From Adiantum capillus-veneris (Eukaryota > Streptophyta > Polypodiopsida > Polypodiales > Pteridaceae): DNA of 64,000 nt. The stretch is taken from positions 79,350,338 through 79,414,337 of the forward strand of contig CM043953.1 of assembly GCA_014529385.2 (NCBI GenBank), read 5' to 3'. Of this stretch, positions 56,661 to 64,000 are shown piece by piece (position 1 is the stretch's first letter; the number at the start of each line of letters is the position of its first letter). The position numbers were made by a program, and so were the translations under genes. Under the pieces are notes generated by a model that made no database searches, was not told where the DNA came from, and worked only from the letters and a program-made list of their open reading frames with translations.

Positions 56661-57466
56661 TAATGCCCAGAATTTGGTCCCAATTTCCAAAATGCCTTAA
56701 AAGATTGGACAGCCATTGTGGCCAAAAGCCTGTGTAGAAACTCTTTTTAAAACTCAAAGGCCAAGTTTCCAAAGAACCAAATATTGTTCAAAGTCCAAGC
56801 AGTGTTGGGAAAAACCTTATCCCACATATACACAAATCCCTTTAAGCCAATCCTCATGTGGAAATTTTGCAAAATTTCACTATTTTATTGTAAAATGCAA
56901 ATAGAATTTTTCCTTTTCAATCTCTTCTCAATCGGTTATCTTAAATTTCTAATGGGATCAAGGCCAAGTTGTAACACACTTATTCCAAACCTATTTTTTC
57001 AGCTTTTCTCCTTGTAGACACGATGTGATGCAACAACATAGTAATACATAGATTCTTGAGAGATTTAGTTGGGGTCTTGCCTTGCCTTTGAATTAAATAT
57101 TCTTATCAAAAAGTTGATGAGTACATTCAATAGATTTTTAAATGTTGGATTCTAGCTCATAATAGAAGCTCTTCTTGTGTAGAACCGGCTCCGATGCTTC
57201 TTCAATTGCATTATCCATTGAGTTTTTCTTTACTACTTGGTTTTCTGCTCTATCCAAAATGATCTCCAACATCTCACCCATTAGATTTCAAGCCCGTGGT
57301 CTGTTTGGTTGGGTGCCCACCCATTAATTCTATTCTTTTGGTTATAGTGGAAATAAGGAGTGTGAGCACATTGGCTCACTAAGCTCCACCAAACAGGTTG
57401 TGTTCTCCTTCCCCCTTCTCTCCTTCCCTCTCTTGCAACCTGCACTCTCCGGATCCTCACCCCACA
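56661..57466 (+). repeat. 5' LTR of copia element H (start tentative)
   Basis: The right end (...CTCACCCCACA, 57466) is fixed by the primer site that follows. The left end TGTAATGCCC at 56661 is only a plausible TG start. A pyrimidine-rich leader (TTCCCCCTTCTCTCCTTCCC) before the end resembles an R-U5 region. Confidence 0.4.
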
Positions 57467-57468
57467 AG

Positions 57469-57480
57469 TGGTATCAGAGC
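57469..57480 (+). other. Primer-binding site, initiator tRNA-Met (element H)
   Basis: TGGTATCAGAGC, two bases after the LTR end. Confidence 0.85.
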
Positions 57481-59277
57481 TCAGGGAGCTTGGCAGACCT
57501 CGGCACACACAATCCCCCTTGCATCTTCAATGGAAATCTTGGAACCTTGAGAGCTTTTAGAAGCTCTGCAGAATTGAGGGAAGCAAGAGCTTGCAAAATC
57601 GGGCAAAACGAGCACAAGAAAATCAATTGAGAAAGGAAGGTCTCTTGTAAAGAAAAAGAGAGAGCAATTTGGGGTAGCTGAGCACACTCAATCAAACGAG
57701 TTGGGTGGCGAGTGAAACCGAGTCGGGTAGCTCTACACATAGGCACGGTAACCAATAGGGAGTCAGGGAGGATAGCATTAGGCATTGACAAGCATCAAAG
57801 GAGATGGGCTTTGGAAAGCATTGCAGTAGTTTGAAAGCGAGGAGGACGTGTAAGCTTCAAATTGGACAAGCTGCAGAATTCGAACTTGGAGTAGCGAGCT
57901 TGGAGAGTAGACCACACACACGCTTTGCTCGTCGTTCCTTGGCCACACACCGACAGTCGCCAGGCTGTAGGAGCAGCAGTAAACAAATATTTTTTTTAAC
58001 ACTAAACTTGAAAGTGTCTGCAGGGGAACATTCCCACGCACTCAAGTTAAGAGAGAGAGAAATTTTTGAAGTGCAATCAAAGCAGTGGCTGAGCATCGTG
58101 CAAGGGGCAGCTCATACACACATGAGGCCTTAGCCAAACACCGGATCACTCATAGCTCAAAGAGCACTCTCACCATCGTAGTTTAGGTATTATCTTACAA
58201 CTTAGCATCGATTTAGATACCATTTTAACATCTATTTGGCTAGCTTACTTCTGTCTGGCAATGGATGGCGACATCGGCTTCACTTTTTTGGAATCAACTT
58301 CCTCGATGATCTTTCGGCAATCTTTTGGCATGCACGGGCCAGGTACCTCTATCATAGAGAAGTGACCATGGCATCCAATTTGAGCACATTTCCATCCCGT
58401 GATAGAAATCGGTACCGACATTCCCATTCTACATCGACATGCAGGTTTACAAGGGGTTTTTGAGCCCACATACACCAGGTTCTCCAGGTTTTCAGATACT
58501 TACGAGCACAGCGCCTTTCAGGTGATTTCGATAGTTATTTTGATAGCAGTTTCTCTATGGACAGGTACATTGATAGATGCATATTTGTTTGAGCATGCAT
58601 ATTGCTATTGAGCTCTTTTGAGAGCAGATATCCTTGCAAGGATCCTTTTTATTTCACGCAGCAGTTCTTGGCGCCTGTTCGTGCACGGTCACTCATGTAC
58701 ATTAAGTTGCAATTACTACCTTTGTATGTCTTTTGTGGCACCGTTTCAGCTTGACATTTTGGTAATTTTTCCATCCATTTTTTGAGACTTGGACTGGAAA
58801 ATCCCCCGAAAATCCCTTTCAGAGACTATGGCTAGTCATTTTGGTTTTGGATTGTCGTTGCATGAGGTTTTTTTTGAGCTCGAATGTTGAGATACCTTTG
58901 GTGATACAAGTAATTGGAGCTCCCCTCTTACGGTACCCTCGCTATAGGACATGTATCTCGTCAAATATTTTTGCTTTTGATGCCGAGTTGGCAATCACAT
59001 GGCAGTTGTTTTGAGCATTTTATGCCCAGTGGTTGTTTTGAGCAGTTTAAGCGCTTACTTTTGTCTTGTTAGGTTTGAGAGTTTGCTCCCCGTACAGAGG
59101 AGACTCTGTCGAATTTTTCTTGCAAGTCCATTTTATGCATTCTTGGCACCCTTGATTGTTTTTAGACAATGATCTTACTTCATTTAGTTTGCATTTTTGC
59201 TCCTATTATAGGGGGAACTCTGCCAAAATTATCCCATGAATTTTTCCATAAAGTTTTTTACCACATTCTCTTGAGTC
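57481..59277 (+). other. Long leader of element H
   Basis: About 1.8 kb between the primer site and gag. Frames of up to 109 codons (57804-58133) have no motif. This leader is unusually long for copia elements, so it may hold an unrecognised insertion. Confidence 0.45.
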
Positions 59278-59715
59278 ATGGTTGCGAGTATTGCTGCCAA
59301 AAGAGAAGAGTAATAGATCAAAAAGTTTGATGGCACAAACTTTGCTATTTGGTGGCAGTGTATGCAAGATGTTTTGATCAACAAAGGCTTGATAGCACCC
59401 TTGCGTGAAAGAAGAGAGAATGTGTACACTGATGATTAGTGGAAAGACTTGAATGAGTGTGCCATGGCATGCACCTTGGTGAATCCATTTAATTTACCAT
59501 AATGGATAAGACCAATGCCAAAGATTCATGGGATGCTCTATGTGCAGCATAGGATGGCAACAATACCTCAAACAAGGTTTTCTTAATGAAGAAACTTATG
59601 TGCATGAATATGAAAGAAGGCACTAACGTTAGTTCTCACTTGAATGAGTTCAAAAACATATTCTCATTGATTACTTCAAAAGGTCGTGCATGTACTCTAA
59701 GGTAGCTCTAATGTA
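59278..59715 (+). pseudogene. gag of copia element H, truncated
   Basis: From ATG 59278, after two early stops, the text reads KKFDGTNFAIWWQCMQDVLI, NKGLIAPLRER and WKDLNECAMACT; then, after a frame change, NKVFLMKKLMCMNMKEGTNV and SHLNEFKNIFSLI. This is the UBN2-type gag pattern of copia elements such as Tnt1 (F-G-NF-x-x-W...L-x-x-K-L...M-x-EG-x-x-V-x-x-H...F). It stops at the GA microsatellite at 59735, so the element ends there. Confidence 0.75.
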
Positions 59716-59732
59716 CATCTTTTTGAGTGTTT

Positions 59733-59734
59733 GC

Positions 59735-59798
<64 letters not shown>

Positions 59799-59830
59799 GT
59801 TATTGTCCTTAGATAGATAGATAGATTTTA
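59733..59830. repeat. (GA)n and (TAGA)n microsatellites
   Basis: A (GA)n tract of about 60 bp at 59735-59794 is followed closely by four TAGA units (59811-59826). Confidence 0.95.
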
Positions 59831-60107
59831 TTATCATCCTTGGAGGTTAAATATGACATATGGGTCCAAAATTACATGTGATGTAGTATGTGTGTGAATG
59901 ATGAGTGACTCTTGATGATCCAAAACTGTTGTGATGAGAGTCTCAATGGAGAGCCCACATTGTGGTTGGGAGAGGAAAGTCATGACTTCTTTATGTCTTG
60001 CATTCATCCCGTGCTCAAGATCTTGCTTTTATGTGTCTTTTGAACTTTTTTGCTTGCTTCCCATGCAGTTGTAGGAAGTTGATGTGAGGCGTTTTGATAC
60101 ATCTTTA

Positions 60108-60650
60108 TCATGTACTCCCCATGCCCATAACCTCAATTAAAAGAGATCCCAACTCAAGTTGTAGGAGCATATATGGTGTTTGTGTCTTAAGTTGGAGAAA
60201 GTTTGTAAGAAAACACTTTTGGACATTATCAAACTCTTTCCGAGTAGACTTTGAGATGCTCCCACCCCACACTTCAACTCCATAAAGAAGAACCGGTGTC
60301 ACGAATGTGTCAAAAAGGTTCTTCTTGAGAACCCAATACTTGATGTTTCCCGCATTACCCATGTTTTCAAATGAATAGTATGCTCTCTTTCCCGCTTCCG
60401 AACGACGCCTAGCACATTCATGCCACTTGCGATTGGATTGGAACCTCAAGGCCAAGGTACTTAAAGCTCTCAAAAACTTCAAGCGTCTCATTGTTGTACA
60501 CAATGCATGGCTTCTCCTTATGGTTGGTTTTCACAAGCATAAACTTTGTTTTGGATTCATTCACAATCTGCCTATCCACAGAGAGAGAGAGAGAGAGGGG
60601 GGCGGGGGGGGGGGGGGGAGGGAGAGTAGAGTAGAGTAAGAAAAATTTGA
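60108..60650 (-). pseudogene. LINE reverse transcriptase C-terminal part
   Basis: Frame 60418-60640 ends with VNESKTKFMLVKTNHKEKPC and ESFKYLGLEVP, the [NK]-x-x-K[ST]K...FKYLG motif after the RT palm. Frame 60108-60503 continues with WHECARRRSEAGKRAYYSFE, VLKKNLFDTFVTPVLLYGVE, VWGGSISKSTRKEFDNVQK and TPYMLLQLELGSLLIEV. The LLYGVEVWG motif is typical of the RT thumb of LINEs. From memory the closest sequences are fern RT proteins, which I cannot check here. The palm (FADD box) and endonuclease are missing; the break coincides with the GA/G-rich repeat at 60580-60620. Confidence 0.75.
60577..60626. repeat. (GA)n plus poly-G tract
   Basis: GAGAGA repeats run into a nearly pure G run of about 20 bases (60597-60620). 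The tract lies inside the LINE fragment's reading frame. Confidence 0.9.
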
Positions 60651-61074
60651 GAGTAGCAAGTTGATCATGAGTTTGAAAATACGAAGAGTGATTAGGCATA
60701 GCCTGATCATGCAGTGCTGCTGGTTAGTGTGATCACACACACACATACACACACATAGACGGTGTATATGTAATATGGTTGGAATGATGTCATTAAGATA
60801 TCAATAGTATTATATAGGAAAGTATTTGAGAGGTAGATAACTTGCTGATTCATCTGTAGAAGAATCATATCATACCATGTTATAACTTCCTTATCGTCTA
60901 CCTTATTTGACAACAATGATCACGGAATGAACTCTACGATACTACTCATATTGAAAGTAGTTGTTTTAACCAATCATGATTAGATATTATATAAAATAAT
61001 GTTCACTAACAATCAAGAGGTTGATTGTATACTGTGCAGAGGTGTAACATAAACTCAAGTCTTATGTAAAGATA
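60651..61074. other. No gene seen
   Basis: AT-rich DNA with a short (CA)n run at 60731-60757. No motif. Confidence 0.4.
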
Positions 61075-61416
<342 letters not shown>

Positions 61417-61419
61417 ATA

Positions 61420-62270
61420 ATTTTTCTCCATTTGAGATTTATGTAGGAACCTACCCATAATTTTAAAAATTCCATCATTTAGAATTCTTGGCAAAATATG
61501 TAAGGATACCAAGTGACGTGGGCATCCATTATACATGAGGGGTTAAATCAAAGTACCGCCCTACATGAATCCACCATCCCAGTCTTTGGACTTATCCTTG
61601 CATGGTGGGTGCAATAAAAAACTACCTCGAGGTCCACCACCTCCCCCACTACCCCACTCCCTCAACACCACAATTCTAACTGCCTGTATTCTCATGCATG
61701 GAGCACCTTCAACTATATATGAAGGTGGTGGTATTTGATCCTAAGGCTCTCATCCTCATTGGGCCTTATGGAGCCAACCAATTATATATGGATCTTCCCA
61801 CTCAGTTTTTAGAAAAACACGAGTAATTTTTTATTTTGTGTTTAGCATATAGTTGACATTGATAACAAGTGCCCCACTTACATGACACTTGAAGTCTATG
61901 AGTGAAGCACTAATTTGTTCTTTTTCTCATAATGGATACATGTATCATTTGTGGAGTTTTCGATATTTTGCACACAAATTCTTCTAAATAAGCACTCTGT
62001 TGTAACTACCAACCTAATGGAAGTACCTATTTTTTTGAAGCATCTATACTCTGTACTTGTGTTAAGTTGATGTCCTTAGCTCCCTTCGTTGAAAGCTACC
62101 TACACACACTAATGGTCTTGACAGCTCACAAGTAGACCAAGATCCTTTGTCTTATAAATGAGCTAATATTTTCCTACATGTAGGACATTGTATCTACTTG
62201 GAATGAAGAACTCATGTGGCTAGCGTACTCGATCGATTACCTGTTGTAGCCTCTTTCGTAAAAGGCCTAC
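61420..62270. other. No gene seen
   Basis: No motif-bearing frame. Could be the interior of the CACTA-type element. Confidence 0.4.
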
Positions 62271-63517
62271 TGCTTTGAATAAGGGACCCTATCTTTCACA
62301 ACATCATCATTGAACATGATTTAGCACGTGTCAATGCTGGAGCAAGATTTGGCACTCTACTCTTAGCCATCCTAGACATCTAAGCATGGTTGTGCATCTA
62401 TGCCCTAGCCCAAGAAAACCCATCACTAGCCATGGAGAAGGTTTGAGAAATCATAATCAACATCCCTAATATTCTGAGTGAGTATTTTTGGGAAAACAAA
62501 GAGTGGTGAGAGAATTACCCTTCCATCATGAAAGGAGAATCGTAGAGATTCATGGGAAGATGCTTGTAAATGACCCTCTAATCAGGCAAAGAAAGAAAAT
62601 CATGCTGCAAGAGGCCCCCATGGTGTCTTTTTCACCACCTTCAAACCCTATGAGAGTAACCTCATTCAGCTAGAAGAACTTGAGGATGATGAGCAAGACG
62701 CTATCAAGGAGGAATTTTCAATTGTTGGAACTCTTCTAGAGAAGGTCTCTAAACCTATGGATGCTTATAGTGAACCTTTTATCCCTCATGGAAGGATGGA
62801 ACCTATGCTACAAGACACCCATCAAAAGGTCTAGGGGTTTAAGAACTATGCCCTACTAGCTCCTATTAATGAGAAATTTTCTCCTCACCTTGCTTAATGA
62901 CAAGGACAAGGATGCAACAAAAATTGGTTTGCATCACATTTTGGTAACCAATCCTTCCAATACCATTGAGACCTATCTCATTGCCTACCCATTTACAATG
63001 GCACAATTTGAGAGACAAAAATTATCTATCAACTTGGGATGTGTCCTTGGAGTAAAAGAAGTGAGACCCTAGCTACACTACGTAGTTGTGGAATATTCAT
63101 AGACCATTTATTAAATGTGGCTGTGGGTTTAATGGTGAAGGAGACCACTGTTGTGATGGAAATGTACTTTGGTTTGACCATGCTTTATGGATAATGATGT
63201 TTAATGTCACCTCCTTTTTTCTGACAAGCTCTTTCAAGAAAAACATCCTCAAAATGGGTCTCTACTGAAGGACACAAATCCATCAAATCCCTTCTCATTC
63301 ACTTTATGGATCAGGAGAGGTTAAAGAGATTCATTAAGCAAGATGCCCTAGTCCAACAAGTGTCCTTGGATGTTCAAAACAAAGAAGTGGATGCATTTCT
63401 CCAAAAGAATGTTCTACCCACCAGAGAATCTAGCTTTGATTATAGGCATGGAAAGCAAGGGTGGTGGACCAAGGCAGAGGTAAAAACAAGAAGAGTCAAA
63501 ACCCACATTATTTGACT
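62271..63517 (+). pseudogene. Degraded coding-like region, unrecognised
   Basis: Plus-strand text in changing frames: EHDLARVNAGARFGTLLLAI (about 62310-62380), QLEELEDDEQDAIKEEFSIV (about 62660), KPMDAYSEPFIPHGRMEP, then HHILVTNPSNTIETYLIAYP (62869-63072), and DQERLKRFIKQDALVQQVSL (63306-63515). The composition is protein-like, with stops about every 60-80 codons. No retroelement motif is present that I can name. It could be a decayed host gene or an accessory region of an element that continues to the right. Confidence 0.3.
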
Positions 63518-64000
63518 CAACCACCTACCCCACCTACTCAGCCTTTGGAACCGTGTTTTCTCCCCTTGTGAGTCATCAAATAGTCACTTAACTTTCAATC
63601 GGTCTACAAGCCAAGCTGCAAGGTAGTCACCATCCACCCCTGACTTCAATCAAAACCCTACATCCACATCAAGAACTCGCTCTGTAATTACACATGGTTG
63701 TATCCCTAGTGCTAAAAATTTGTTATATTTTTTAATGGCTGCAAGTCACTAACAAGGATGAAGTGAAGTCATCCAAACATTACTCCCCCAAACTCAACGT
63801 AGAAACCACATTATCTTTCACTTAACCTATTAGAATGCCTTCATGGACTTAAGGTCCGTTCAAGCTTTTTTTGGACTATTTTTGTATGGAATCAACATCA
63901 CACCTAATGGAATATGGGATGATGTATGTTTTGCATGGTATTTCATTGCCCCATCAAGCTTATGGTATGTAATGCTAAGGATGTCTTTACTCACCCTTTA
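63518..64000. other. No gene seen
   Basis: Noncoding in all frames as far as I can tell; no repeat recognised. Confidence 0.4.

Overview
The window looks like intergenic heterochromatin from a vascular plant: a pile of nested, mostly dead transposable elements with no host gene I can defend. The evidence is a chromodomain (Tekay/Del-type) Ty3/gypsy element, Tat/Athila-like gypsy remnants primed by tRNA-Asp-like sites, Ty1/copia gags primed by initiator-Met tRNA sites, CACTA-type termini with AGCGACG-rich subterminal DNA, plant LINE reverse-transcriptase tails, long CT/GT microsatellites, and decay rich in C-to-T changes. The LINE tail at 60.1-60.6 kb resembles, from memory, sequences of ferns more than of flowering plants; that placement is weak.

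Layout. 1-0.8 kb: tandem repeat of about 151 bp. 1.8-2.4 kb: LINE tail (-). 2.5-3.1 kb: long microsatellite and a CACTA-type end. About 4.4-11.1 kb: gypsy-like element A (+): LTR end, decayed primer site, a ~282-bp palindrome-bearing tandem array, a D-x-x-G-x-x-Y protein, gag, then an unrecognised gene with its own TATA box and a likely intron. 11.2-12.35 kb: two inverted repeats. 12.35-23.46 kb: Tekay-type element T (+), 5' truncated, with an extra non-gag coding region before gag and a deleted RT core. 23.46-49.78 kb: element D (-), split by element B (25944-43244, -; target duplication TTCCA), which is itself split by element C (31784-41038, -; target duplication CCACT). 49.98-51.9 kb: 3' end of a Tat-like gypsy element F (+). 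52.0-55.8 kb: copia element G (-) split by small copia element E (52436-55430, -; target duplication TATAG). 56.7-59.7 kb: 5' part of copia element H (+). 60.1-60.7 kb: LINE tail (-). 61.1-61.4 kb: second CACTA-type end with microsatellite. 62.3-63.5 kb: degraded coding-like DNA that I do not recognise.

How the pieces fit. Joining D across B with one TTCCA copy restores an open reading frame, so B is a real insertion into D. A and D, 35-40 kb apart and in opposite orientation, share an LTR end, a decayed tRNA-Asp-type primer site, a ~280-bp array built around the palindrome ATCGCGAT between primer site and first ORF, and a first protein with the same D-x-x-G-x-x-Y motif. They look like one poorly described retroelement lineage. 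In D the array sits inside a plausible intron whose donor is in the LTR and whose acceptor is 11 nt before the first ATG. C is a gag-protease-only element (TR-GAG-like) that shares W-[VIL]-P-K repeats with D. Everything rests on reading by eye; no searches were run.
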